Positions 44,630 to 53,839 of a stretch of DNA of 64,000 nt are shown here, in pieces. The stretch comes from Actinostola sp. cb2023 (lineage: Eukaryota > Cnidaria > Anthozoa > Actiniaria > Actinostolidae). Numbering within the stretch: the first letter of the stretch is position 1; every line of letters begins with the position of its first letter. Both the position numbers and the translations under genes were made by a program. Below the pieces are notes generated by a model. It was not told where the DNA came from and searched no databases. It saw only the letters and a program-made list of their open reading frames with translations. The stretch is from the NCBI GenBank assembly GCA_033675265.1, contig JAUJYZ010001316.1, positions 1-64,000 of the forward strand, written 5' to 3'.

Positions 44630-45034
44630 ATGGCAAGCGCAGTAATAATGATGGTTGCTGGAGCTGTTCTTAACGCAACAGCTTTCACAGGATCGATGTA
44701 TTTAGCAAAAGCTCTTAGTTCTAAGAAACATACTGATGAAGAGAAAATTCGGCATGATAAGGCTCTTGAAAAATACCAACATGATATGGGCGAATTTGAA
44801 AAGAAAAGACTGCAATATCAAGATTGGTTAACTGAACAATACGAAAACAAAAAATTATCGGATGGTAATTTACAAGATACGGATTATGCTTTCACCATTT
44901 ATTCAAAGACACATCCTAAAGAACCTCAATTCTCAGATTATTACAAGCCTAGCAAAAATCAAAAAACCAACGAAATGATTTATGTTGGAGGTGGGATGCT
45001 GACGGCTGGTTATCTAGCAGCGAAATATTTGTAG
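44630..45034 (+). CDS. Membrane protein with N- and C-terminal spans, 134 aa
   Basis: An N-terminal hydrophobic span (VIMMVAGAVLNATAFTGSMY), a charged central helix (KYQHDMGEFEKKRLQYQDWL), then PEPQFSDYYKPS-type sequence and a C-terminal span (MIYVGGGMLTAGYLAAKYL). The pattern recurs in Polintons as I recall it; function unknown. The upstream stop is 5 bases before the ATG, within CTATAATATAAATG. Confidence 0.75.
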   Translation: MASAVIMMVAGAVLNATAFTGSMYLAKALSSKKHTDEEKIRHDKALEKYQHDMGEFEKKRLQYQDWLTEQYENKKLSDGNLQDTDYAFTIYSKTHPKEPQFSDYYKPSKNQKTNEMIYVGGGMLTAGYLAAKYL

Positions 45035-45039
45035 ATTAT

Positions 45040-46422
45040 ATGGAGGGTGGTATTGATTTTGAGCCTACTACAGAGGAGGGTAGAACCGATATAAACGATG
45101 ATGTTGATGATGATACTCGGCCACTTATTAATAGAGACACATCTGAAGGCTTTAGACGGGCTTTAACTAGGCTTAGCAGGCCCGAATACTCTAGTGCAAG
45201 ACACATTCTAGGTCTTGGTGCGACCCCGGCTGAAAATATTGAGATGAGAGATCTTTCTCGACCAATTACATCTGAAGACTTTAGACGGGCTTTAGCTAGG
45301 CTTAGCAGGCCCGAATACTCGCGTGTAAGACGCACTCTAGGTCTTGGTGCGCCCACGGCTGAAAATATTGAGATGGTAGATCTTTCTCGACCAATTACAT
45401 CTGAAGATGTTAAACGGGCTTTAACTAGGCTTAGCAGGCCCGAATACTCTCGTGAAAGACACATTCTCGGTCTTGGTGGGCCCCCGGCTGAAAATATTGA
45501 AGAATATAATAAGGCTAAGGCCAATCTTGATATTTATTACACGAATAATACGATTAGTAGGGAAAACGGGTTTGATGTCAGAACCAATAGTGGAGATGTA
45601 ATTGAGGTCTATGACAGTGACAAGAAAAAGTGGTATCCGATTAGCACTAAAATGGGGAACGAATTCAGTGAAAAATCTTTTGGAAAAATAACAGATAAAA
45701 TTAAAAATGCTTTAGGTGAGTCTAGTGAATCCAAGTTAAAACGATTCACTACTTCTAAAGCTGTTTTAGATGAAAAACTGTCACCGTTATACCCTGAAGT
45801 AGTTGACGTAAATAAGAGGATAGATGCCAACAATAGAAGACGGGGTTCAATTAGTTCACAAATATCAGAAGCTGAGTCAGAATTTGAGATGTATCATAAT
45901 TCACAAAGACAGACAGATGAAACTGTACAGCAAATTGAAACTATAAGGGGTAAAAGAAATGAATTAATTGCTGAGAACAATACATTAGTTGATAAAAATG
46001 AAGATCTCATTAAAAGAAGGGATGCTTTAGAATCACAAATTCATGAGTTAGAGGATAATATGCAAGAACTTGATGATGAAATGGAAATTATAGAAGAAAA
46101 ATTACCATTGAAAGAAAGGATAAAACTTATTTTTAAGAAGTATGGTTTTACTGTCTTTGCTGTTGTTTCTGCTGTTGGTGTTATAATTGGTGTGATTATT
46201 AATAGTTTAAAATCCGGGTTATCTTCTGTTGCAAATGGTGTTGGAAAAGGTTTAAAAACAATAGGCGAAAAATTAGCGCAGATATTACCAGGCATGGCGG
46301 GAGCAATAGCCTCCTTTATATTTAAAGCTGCTGGGGAGGTAGTTGGATTTCTAGCTAAAAACGCATGGCTTCTTATCGTTGCTGCTGTTTTATTTGCCGT
46401 TGAAAGATATAAAAAGAAATAA
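45040..46422 (+). CDS. 460-aa protein with 43-residue repeats, coiled coil and membrane-active C-terminus
   Basis: An acidic start (residues 1-33) is followed by nearly three tandem 43-residue repeats (34-154), each with a RALTRLSRPEYS core and ILGLG...AENIE. A globular part comes next, then a long charged coiled coil (~255-345). The C-terminus has a hydrophobic span (VFAVVSAVGVIIGVIINSL), an amphipathic glycine-rich stretch and a final span (WLLIVAAVLFAVERYKKK). The C-terminal half resembles a protein seen widely in cnidarian Polintons. The repeat part looks specific to this copy or family. A virion membrane or entry-associated role is possible, but no function is established. Confidence 0.8.
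   Translation: MEGGIDFEPTTEEGRTDINDDVDDDTRPLINRDTSEGFRRALTRLSRPEYSSARHILGLGATPAENIEMRDLSRPITSEDFRRALARLSRPEYSRVRRTLGLGAPTAENIEMVDLSRPITSEDVKRALTRLSRPEYSRERHILGLGGPPAENIEEYNKAKANLDIYYTNNTISRENGFDVRTNSGDVIEVYDSDKKKWYPISTKMGNEFSEKSFGKITDKIKNALGESSESKLKRFTTSKAVLDEKLSPLYPEVVDVNKRIDANNRRRGSISSQISEAESEFEMYHNSQRQTDETVQQIETIRGKRNELIAENNTLVDKNEDLIKRRDALESQIHELEDNMQELDDEMEIIEEKLPLKERIKLIFKKYGFTVFAVVSAVGVIIGVIINSLKSGLSSVANGVGKGLKTIGEKLAQILPGMAGAIASFIFKAAGEVVGFLAKNAWLLIVAAVLFAVERYKKK
45139..45501 (+). repeat. 129-bp in-frame tandem repeat
   Basis: Nearly three copies of a 129-bp unit, almost identical at DNA level (GCTTAGCAGGCCCGAATACT is present in all three). Their similarity implies recent expansion. 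The unit is a multiple of three, so copy number can change without breaking the frame. Confidence 0.88.
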
Positions 46423-46427
46423 TATAT

Positions 46428-47056
46428 ATGACAATACTATACATCAGTAACAAAATGTTTAAAAAAACACTTTTCTTCAAGGAGCCTATTAAATCCTTCA
46501 GTAAAATGAGGCTGGTGGATTGCCGATTTATAAACAAAGTTTGCAATCTTCCTGAGATGGGTACGATATGGGATGAAAAAGATGTTGTATTGACGCAGTT
46601 TACTAAGGGGAATTACACGGTTGATGGCATTATAACAAGTCTAAATACGATTACAAAGGATTTACTATTGTTTTAATGGGTAAAAAATATATGCTTGTCA
46701 CTAATAAGACGCTTAAGTTAAGTTATAGTATGGCCAAGTTTTTTGGTATAAGTACAATAGTAAAAAAACCTGGTCCGGCTGTTGAAATTTTCATAAAACC
46801 AATATTGGGTGAAATTTATATCAATGCTGATATTGTTGATTCAAATGATGTCTATAGCGATGGTGCCAAGAGTAAGATATTTTCTTCTATCTTTCTCAAT
46901 GCCAGTGAGAAAACTGACTATTCTCCAAATGTCTTATACACCAAAACGATAAGTGCTGATTATCTAACCTCCATTAATTTGTGGGTTACAGATCATGAAA
47001 ACAAGGTAATTGATAAAAGTTTGTATGAAATTTGCGTGTGTCTAGAAATAATATAA
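46428..47056 (+). CDS. Unassigned virion-type protein, apparently split by a frameshift
   Basis: Two abutting frames, 46428-46676 (82 aa) and 46676-47056 (126 aa), look like one gene. The first ends FTKGNYTVDGIITSLNTIT, a block that in related proteins precedes strand-rich sequence and a MAKFFGIS-like helix; the second opens with exactly such sequence (KTLKLSYSMAKFFGIS). The first has the usual TAATATATATG start motif and the second has none. The break lies in the T4 run at 46671-46674. A genuine TAATG stop-start overlap remains the alternative. Function unknown; possibly a minor capsid or penton-associated protein. Confidence 0.68.
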
Positions 47057-47061
47057 TATAT

Positions 47062-47652
47062 ATGGACTACAATCAGATTTACCCCGATCTAACAACTGGT
47101 GAAAACTTTAGATTACATAAAATAAATACGGTTTTAACACAACTAGTGTCAGAAGTGAAACATTATGAAAACGTCAGAAAAAAATATTCCAAGGCCCGTG
47201 GAATATTTCATAAAACAGCAGTAGCAACAGGAGCTTTGTCTGTAATTTTAACTGGCTCTGGCGTGGCTACAAGTTTAACTGGGCCTGGGATTGTTGTTGG
47301 CGTTCCTTTATCAACTGTTGGTGGCCTGTTTGGTTTAATATCGGCTAGTTGCACAGTTTTCGTGAAAAAACTAACTAAAAAGGTAACAAAACATGAAAAT
47401 ACTATTCAGCTTGCAAAATCAAAAGAAGATAGTATAGGCGACCTTGTGTCTAAAGCCTTGAGTGATAACAAGATTGGTGAGAAAGAATTTGAGCTTATTA
47501 TGAATGAGTTACTGAAGTATGAAAAAAGAAAGAGTAGCATAAGAATGAAGCATAATAATGTGCTGTTAAAAAACGATGTTCCCGATGTCAAAAAGTTGAG
47601 AGAGGAGCTGAGAAAGGAGATTGTAGACCAACTAATAAATCAAAAGAAGTAA
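47062..47652 (+). CDS. Polinton membrane protein with helical tail, 196 aa
   Basis: Start chosen at 47062, directly after TAATATATATG; an upstream Met lies in the preceding gene. Residues ~45-105 are hydrophobic and glycine-rich (GALSVILTGSGVATSLTGPG, then VGVPLSTVGGLFGLISASCT). They are followed by a long charged helix ending KKLREELRKEIVDQLINQKK. I have seen this organisation in other cnidarian Polinton proteins. No enzymatic motif; likely membrane or capsid-associated (inference). Confidence 0.75.
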   Translation: MDYNQIYPDLTTGENFRLHKINTVLTQLVSEVKHYENVRKKYSKARGIFHKTAVATGALSVILTGSGVATSLTGPGIVVGVPLSTVGGLFGLISASCTVFVKKLTKKVTKHENTIQLAKSKEDSIGDLVSKALSDNKIGEKEFELIMNELLKYEKRKSSIRMKHNNVLLKNDVPDVKKLREELRKEIVDQLINQKK

Positions 47653-47716
47653 CTCTATCCTTTGATAGAACGCCTTATGGATTTATCTACAAGTTTAGAT
47701 ATGATAATAATATAGG

Positions 47717-49108
47717 ATGAAGTTTGTTGAATTTGTAAAAAAGTATCCAAACTATAACACTAACAGGTTCAGCAATATAAATGGCGATGTTAGATTTTTA
47801 TTTAATGGGGATGACTATGACCCCTTTAAAAATGGAAATCTTGTAAAAACCATGTATGAATTCCCTTCATGGAGAGGTGAGACTCCAAAATCAGAAAATA
47901 TCCGTGATTTTCTTAATGTTAACACATTCCCAAAAGAATACATGATAACAAATAAAAAATATCCAATCCCTGCTGTTGCTGTAGATACAGATGTAAATGA
48001 TGCGGCGGCAATCTTATCAACACTAAAAATATTTATTACGCCTGGTAAAAGCTTTGATATCCGTCCTAATGATATTTTTCAACTAACCCCACCATCAGTT
48101 TCTACTGTATCTGAGTATAGCTCATGGCTTGAAGAACCAAATATGCGATTTTGGTCTCAACAACTAAACTTTGCTGTATGGTGCGCAACAGGCGGCTGTG
48201 GGATTTCATATGATATGTTGTCGGATAACCAAATTGGATGCATTTTAAGATTCCATGTTCTTTACACAATTCGATCAATTCTAAGTCGGCTAGAAGTGCC
48301 GCTGCCGTGGGATAATGCCTTTGTTTGGAATGGCACTCGATACAGCACCTCAGCTTTAAATAGACTTTGTAATGAGTTTGGCATAAACAATCCCGATTTC
48401 CGTTTTAAAGGCCAATCAACAAATGCTGACAAGTTCGGCTTTCATTATACAAGTCCGAAGGATACCTCTCTTACAGCATATTATCTTTCCACTCATAAAA
48501 GTAGAAGTCAGTATAATTGGTTTGTTCCCCAGTCATCAAAAGGTTTGACAAAAGCTGGGGTTGCTAGATTAAATAAAAGTATAGAATCCTTTGTTTATTG
48601 TATTTTAGGATCTCAAGTAAATACAAGGTCCACAATACTAGGAGAATTTGGTTCAGCTATAGAGACTCAAAAGGTGTTTTTACAATTATTTGAAAGTTCT
48701 ATTATTGAGAAAGATATTTCCAAAAGCATCCAAAGATATCAACTAGCAATTCAAGAAGCAAAAGTGAAGCTTGATTTAGCTATTTCACCTGGCTGTTGGT
48801 TACTACCATCAAATCTCGTAATAAACACAAATTCAATCGTTGGATACAACAATAAATTATTAAAAGCAACTGTGAATATGAAGTTTGGTGTGAATGATAT
48901 TAATGATGAAACAAAATCTATTGGTATAAAACACATGAGTCATTCAAAGATACAATTACCTCATCAAAATACAAATCCCGCTGAATCCACAAGTAAAAAA
49001 AATGCTGTGGCTGCTTTTAGTAAACCTACTAGTTCTAATACTCACGGTACTAATCTAGCAACTATAACAATTGGCGCTGCTGGTCTGGCTTGGCTTATAT
49101 TTCGATAA
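47717..49108 (+). CDS. 463-aa Polinton protein with C-terminal membrane anchor
   Basis: Contains the block FWSQQLNFAVWCATGGCGIS at ~150-169 and FHVLYTIRSILSRLEVPLPW soon after, both recognisable from uncharacterised cnidarian Polinton proteins. A Ser/Asn-rich linker leads to a C-terminal hydrophobic anchor (TNLATITIGAAGLAWLIF). The frame is intact. The start context AATATAGGATG is the weakest of the set. Function unknown. Its size and tail anchor would suit a virion surface or membrane protein. Confidence 0.78.
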   Translation: MKFVEFVKKYPNYNTNRFSNINGDVRFLFNGDDYDPFKNGNLVKTMYEFPSWRGETPKSENIRDFLNVNTFPKEYMITNKKYPIPAVAVDTDVNDAAAILSTLKIFITPGKSFDIRPNDIFQLTPPSVSTVSEYSSWLEEPNMRFWSQQLNFAVWCATGGCGISYDMLSDNQIGCILRFHVLYTIRSILSRLEVPLPWDNAFVWNGTRYSTSALNRLCNEFGINNPDFRFKGQSTNADKFGFHYTSPKDTSLTAYYLSTHKSRSQYNWFVPQSSKGLTKAGVARLNKSIESFVYCILGSQVNTRSTILGEFGSAIETQKVFLQLFESSIIEKDISKSIQRYQLAIQEAKVKLDLAISPGCWLLPSNLVINTNSIVGYNNKLLKATVNMKFGVNDINDETKSIGIKHMSHSKIQLPHQNTNPAESTSKKNAVAAFSKPTSSNTHGTNLATITIGAAGLAWLIFR

Positions 49109-49135
49109 GTCTATTAATAATGAGGGTCCGGCTGC

Positions 49136-49579
49136 CTAAACATTTCTAAATCCTCTTTGTTCCCCACCGTAAGTGTAAACATACTCATCAAAATAGTCCT
49201 CTTCGACACGACCGACAACTGTTGGCTTCTTTTTTTTTACGTAGAAGCTTTTGTTGCAATTAAAGCAAACCACTTCAGTATCTTTATTAGCGTGACACCA
49301 TAGCATTTGCTCTATAGTAAAAGACCTAATATTTTCATGCGGCTTTTTAAACTTTTTACAATCTACGCAATATCTTCCACAAACGCCATTTAACATATGA
49401 AAGTAGTATCCCTGCATCCCTTCAAAAACTTTATCACACTTAAAACATTGTTTTGTATTATATTGCATAGCTGCAAATTCTTCTTTAGAAACCTTTGCTT
49501 CCTTAAGCGCTGACCGCTCATAATAATCATAGTAATCTTGCATCAACCAGTCATAAATCTCTTTCAGATCCTTGTCCAT
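49136..49579 (-). CDS. Zinc-finger protein starting in the right terminal repeat
   Basis: The first 17 residues, MDKDLKEIYDWLMQDYY, are encoded inside the inverted repeat and are identical to the start of the polymerase frame at the other end. Beyond the repeat there are several Cys/His clusters: CFKCDKVF...YFHML, CGRYCVDCKKF and VCFNCNKSF. This suggests two or three zinc-binding modules for nucleic-acid or protein contact. The gene is convergent with the 463-aa gene, with 27 bases between. A regulatory or terminal-repeat-binding role is a guess. Confidence 0.75.
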   Translation of the reverse strand: MDKDLKEIYDWLMQDYYDYYERSALKEAKVSKEEFAAMQYNTKQCFKCDKVFEGMQGYYFHMLNGVCGRYCVDCKKFKKPHENIRSFTIEQMLWCHANKDTEVVCFNCNKSFYVKKKKPTVVGRVEEDYFDEYVYTYGGEQRGFRNV

Positions 49580-49738
49580 ATAGTATAGATATATAAACCC
49601 CTAAATACTCATTCCCACTCCACCTTCAAGCTGCAGAGGGGATCTTCTTTTAATAGTAGAGGGGAAAATACTGATCCCCGAAATATGCAGTAAGTTGTTG
49701 CATATAAAATGGGGTGGAATCGGCCTTTCCCCTCTACT
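49528..49738 (-). repeat. Polinton terminal inverted repeat, right
   Basis: The exact complement of 35338-35548 in length and register; the two start codons sit at symmetrical positions. It ends CCTCTACT and is followed by ACTCG. Confidence 0.95.
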
Positions 49739-49743
49739 ACTCG
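49739..49743. repeat. Target-site duplication ACTCG, right
   Basis: Matches 35333-35337. The sequence runs on as ACTCGTGCCC, a phrase that begins a repeat common in this window (1200, 29714, and inverted at 20835 and 52540). The Polinton probably inserted at or beside a copy of that repeat. Confidence 0.75.
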
Positions 49744-49929
49744 TGCCCTGTTGCAATTGAGCTAGTGTGACTGTGTACATGAAGGCAAGTATGCTTGAAG
49801 AATTGGGAATCTTGTGGTAATAATGTAGTAGTGTAAATTTCGAAGGCGGCCGTGGCCGGAGTTTCCAGGCCGAGTTTGTATAATATTATGATGAGTTTGA
49901 TAGTTATTTGAGGGTTTGAGGCGTATTTA

Positions 49930-50148
49930 GGGTGCGTTCGATTGACCTTATTCCAGAATAGGAATACACAAAATAAAATCCCTAAATCGCTGTCACACTG
50001 CTACTGTTCACTGTAAAATGAAACAATTCCTTGTTGTATTATAATAAAGCTACAAGGAACAGTTTGGAATTTTAAATGTGCTGAAATAAAAGCATCCAAG
50101 TGTTTATTCCGAGTTCCTATTCTGGAATAGGGTCAATCGAACGCACCC
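49930..50148. mobile_element. Harbinger-like MITE, TTA-flanked
   Basis: The ends GGGTGCGTTCGATTGACC and GGTCAATCGAACGCACCC are inverted, with TTA on both sides (49927-49929, 50149-50151). TATTCCAGAATAGG extends the arm. Non-coding, 219 bp. Confidence 0.82.
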
Positions 50149-50370
50149 TTAGTTGGTACGTTCGGGTCGGTTGGATTTCGAGTCAGTTGAAATCGTCTGA
50201 ACTCAAAGACGTAGCAGGGAATGAAGAAGGTGCGAGCTGAAATTTGCGAGCTGCGAGCTGAAATTTGCAAATGAATAAGTATTATAATATATATTTATTA
50301 AAATAATATAAATTAACTAAAATAAAATAAATTTCAAATATATATAAAATATGTAATAAAATATGTAATA

Positions 50371-50684
50371 CAGTAAAAACCCGCATAAAAGAACCCCTAT
50401 TTTTCCAAGTCAGGCTGAAATGGTTCTTATATATTGGGTGTCTAGTGAGAAATCAGGCTGAATAGGTTCTTAACAGGTTCTTATTTACAGGACAACAACC
50501 CAACTGTATAGTAAATATACTATTTCTGCATATTCAGCACCGACTGTACCTGTGTGTTCTGCAGCTTTAGTCATTTTTCACATAAGAACCTGCTTCATTT
50601 GTCAGGCTGAACTGGTTCTTATATATTGGATGCTTAATTGGCTAAGTTCTTAATCTGCAGTTTCTTATATGCGGGTTGTTACTG
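50371..50684. mobile_element. TA-flanked MITE, ends CAGTAAAAACCCGCATA
   Basis: The left tip CAGTAAAAACCCGCATA and right tip TATGCGGGTTGTTACTG are inverted, with TA at 50369-50370 and 50685-50686. Internal phrases such as AGGCTGAAATGGTTCTTATA recur in both orientations. A partial copy lies at 13728-13925. Confidence 0.8.
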
Positions 50685-50762
50685 TATATGAAATGGTTTC
50701 TATGAAATATATAATGGTGTACATAACAGTATTATATAACACATGTTCATAATGACTTCTGA

Positions 50763-51018
50763 GGTGCTTACCATTTACCAGGAAAACCGGAAATTCCGGT
50801 TGGAAAAACAAATGGTATGTGTCATTCCGATCGGAAAGTTCCCGGCAGAAAACTCGGTCTAGCGATTGAGGTAATCCATTTTCCCCGCTCTTTTCGGTTT
50901 CTCCATAGATGTGTGTACCATATTAGGCTAAATTTTCTGGAACTTTCCGATCGGAATGACACAATGCCTTTTTTTTTCAACCGGAATTTCCGGTTTTTCC
51001 GGGTAAATGGAAAGCACC
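50763..51018. mobile_element. Foldback MITE, ends GGTGCTTACCATTTACC
   Basis: The left arm contains ACCGGAAATTCCGG and CATTCCGATCGGAAAGTTCC. The right arm carries their complements, ending GGTAAATGGAAAGCACC. About 256 bp, non-coding. Confidence 0.7.
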
Positions 51019-51113
51019 CCTGATGTACCTACCACACATGTTTCTATCATATTTGCGATGTCATCGGTCACGTGACAAAAAATGATAATATCTAATTAAG
51101 CGAAATATGTATA

Positions 51114-51385
51114 CAGCGATTTGCAAAAATTCTGTAAAAGCAAAATATATCAATATATCAATATATCGGGTACATTGTGGGTAATTTTCATTATAAAATG
51201 GCTGAATAGGCCCTCTAAAGTTCAAATTTTTCAATTATTTTTTTCACATACATACTACAAAGGTTACTTGGGTTTAGATTCAGGTTTAATAATAGCTAAA
51301 ATCAAAGAATTAGGACTGATTATGTAAATTACTATATATCGATGTATCGATATATTAGATTTTACAGAATTTTTGCAAATCGCTG
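51114..51385. mobile_element. TA-flanked MITE, ends CAGCGATTTGCAAAAATTCT
   Basis: The tips CAGCGATTTGCAAAAATTCT and AGAATTTTTGCAAATCGCTG are exactly inverted. TA borders the left; the right reads CATA. Internal TATATCAATATATCG is partly mirrored. Confidence 0.7.
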
Positions 51386-52259
51386 CATACATGTAGTATC
51401 ACAACAACAACAATGACTTGTTCCACCTGTTGTATAGCCGTCAGTTTTTTCTGGTTTCCTACAAATTTTTGAAACTAGAACCATGCATACATGTACGTAT
51501 CATGTTGAAGGACATGAATGCTCAATTTCTCTAAAATTCAATAAACTAGAACCATGCATACATGTACGTATATATGTTGAAGGACTGATTTCTTATTAAC
51601 AATCATTGTTAAAACAATCATGATAATTATAAGTAGTATTTACAATATGAGTGGCAATGTTGTATCTTATTTACAATCTCGAGCCGAAGACGAGAGATTG
51701 TAAATAAGATACAACATTGTCACGAATATTGTAAATTACTTATGATATTGTTTAATCATTGTTTGAACCAGGTAGGCGTTTCAACCAGAATTGTAGTCAA
51801 TATCTGATTGAGATGAAAAGAATATAATAACTGTTCTTTTAGCATTCAATTCTCATTCCGATTGCTTGACCGCACTGAACAATGAAAGAAGTTTCGTATT
51901 AAAGCTTAGTTAAGAGTCGATTGTTTAATAAATGTTTTATTCGATCCTTTTCATATACTTTTGAATAGAGTTGATTGCTCATTGAGACATACAAAGAACA
52001 AATAGAGATTTCCGTTTTAGCGGCATAAGCTCAAGTTTGGCACAAACTAAGGGACCATTGTTTAAAACCAGTTAGCTGTGACTGCATTTCACAGTAAGTC
52101 ATTGTTTGTAAAACAAAGCCGCCGAGGGAAAATAAATAGAAAAGAACAAAATGATTTTAAATACTTTATTATGGTGAGTTTTGACAGAATTACATACATA
52201 ATTTACGGCCTGATAACATCAATGTCATGACACGTAACCGTGCGTCATGTCAGATGTTC

Positions 52260-52415
52260 CATGCTCGATAATCCAGCGGTGCTCTTCGGCGCGTTCTACG
52301 ACGAAACGTCGCTCCGCCAGAAGTCGTTATAGCAGGCAAGTTCTCCAGCGGTTCTCTGGCGGGGCGACGTTTCATCCGAGTCCGCGCTGAAGAGCACCGC
52401 TGGATTATCGAGCAT
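52260..52415. mobile_element. Foldback MITE, ends CATGCTCGATAATCCAGCGG
   Basis: The left arm CATGCTCGATAATCCAGCGG, then TGCTCTTCGGCGCG, pairs with the right arm ending CCGCTGGATTATCGAGCATG. A diverged single arm occurs at 26127-26160. Nested in the 52011-54337 insertion. Confidence 0.75.
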
Positions 52416-53839
52416 GCAGATGAATCATGGCAAGTTTATGACAATATTTCATTGGTATTCTGTAAAAATAATTATATTGTCAGATCGTTTTTGCGGACAT
52501 GGCTACTGACCTATACCGATTTATATTATACGGCCTTAGGCCTAGGCACGAGTAATAACTTGTGCCATGTAATTATAGCTGAGTATCAATATAAATAGCA
52601 GCTCTCAGAAAAATGTTATTACCGTCCTTCGTTGCATTGTCCAGTATTCATGTTTTCTTATGTTGCACGATTTTTGTAAACATGCCGAAAATGGGTTGTA
52701 ACTCATTTGATCAAGAATTGTATACTTTAATTAAAGTGTTGACTAGAGTGCAATTTAGAAAAGCGTGAAATAGTACTAATTTTAAATAGTACTAAATAGT
52801 GCTATTTCTATTGTTTTCTATTGTTTCATTAGTGCTATTTAGTACTAATTAGTTATTTAGTTTTCAAGCTTTTCTAAATTGCACTCTAATGTAGTACGAA
52901 TCATACTCTGTGGTCTCATTTTCAAGAAAATATGAAATGAGAAGGGTGAAAGTAATGCAGGTTGTCATGTAGTTTATTGGTCCAACTACATATCGTGGAA
53001 AAGTATAATATTTAAAATCAACCTTAATTAGCCTTGCCCCTTAAATTTCCACCCATTCTTGTTGGATCGATAAGGTATGCACTAACCATGATGCAAGAAC
53101 GCAAAGACACTCGTCATGTTTAAAGAGTCTACCTTCCTCGAGCTCCCGGAGGTTTTTTCAAATTTTCTTACAATAAGGGTTCAAAGATCATATTACATTT
53201 CATGGAAACTGTTGAGACTGACAAAGAACATAGTTTACAAAGATCTGTGTGTAGGTGAATGACCTGTAGCGAGTGGTTGTGGGATATACAGCTATTTCAA
53301 AAATGGTTGGTGAAGGTTTTGCTGCATGTTGCATACCAAGCCCGAAATGCACGATGGGCGATGAGTCAGCGAAAGTCACAACAATATCGACTCTGGGAAT
53401 TTTCCCAAACTTTGTCTTCGCAATATGGAGCCGGCATATTTTCTTCTGTATGTGCATGCTGACATTGTTTACATATGATCCACAATACATTTCGGGCTTG
53501 GAGGTTAAAAGCTATCTATCTAGGTTAGCCGTATGGTTATTGTAGATGGCTTGTACCTAAATGTCAGTTTAATTTCTCTTTGTCAGTTTAATATCAACTT
53601 TGTAATATTTTTTATCAAATATGGTACTAAAAATAAAATATGTATGTATGTACGTAAACCTTTTTTTTAACAGATGTATTCACCGAGGGCGCGCGATCGA
53701 GGTTAATATATCCCACAATCCCGAGCGAAAGTTAGACAAGAATTTTCAAGCAAAAGATGGTCCTATGAGAAGAACGTCATTAATTAGGTTATATGGTTCC
53801 TGATTTCCCAAGAGGAAATGCAAAACAAATGCTTTTCAA

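Larger units (their letters stand above)
35338..49738. mobile_element. Polinton/Maverick (polintovirus-like) element, 14.4 kb
   Basis: The element is bounded by 211-bp inverted repeats beginning AGTAGAGGGGAAAGGCC and by the ACTCG direct repeat. It encodes the diagnostic Polinton set: protein-primed polymerase B, retroviral-type integrase, capsid-like protein and packaging ATPase. It also encodes a VLTF3-like factor and many small proteins. Genes run mostly on the plus strand, with the integrase, the clamp-like gene and the right-end zinc-finger gene on the minus strand. Spacing is 0-12 bases between most neighbours. The element is more A+T-rich than the surrounding MITEs. Four genes are frame-broken. 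It is a dormant or degrading copy unless the breaks are sequencing errors. Confidence 0.95.

Noticed and set aside
46676..47056. Independent gene starting at the TAATG overlap
   Set aside because: Not firmly excluded. It lacks the start-codon motif seen at the other Polinton genes, and its content continues the preceding frame, so a split gene is preferred.
35338..49738. Assembly contamination by a free virus genome
   Set aside because: Both ends are joined to host-type repeat DNA through a shared ACTCG duplication, which indicates genuine integration.
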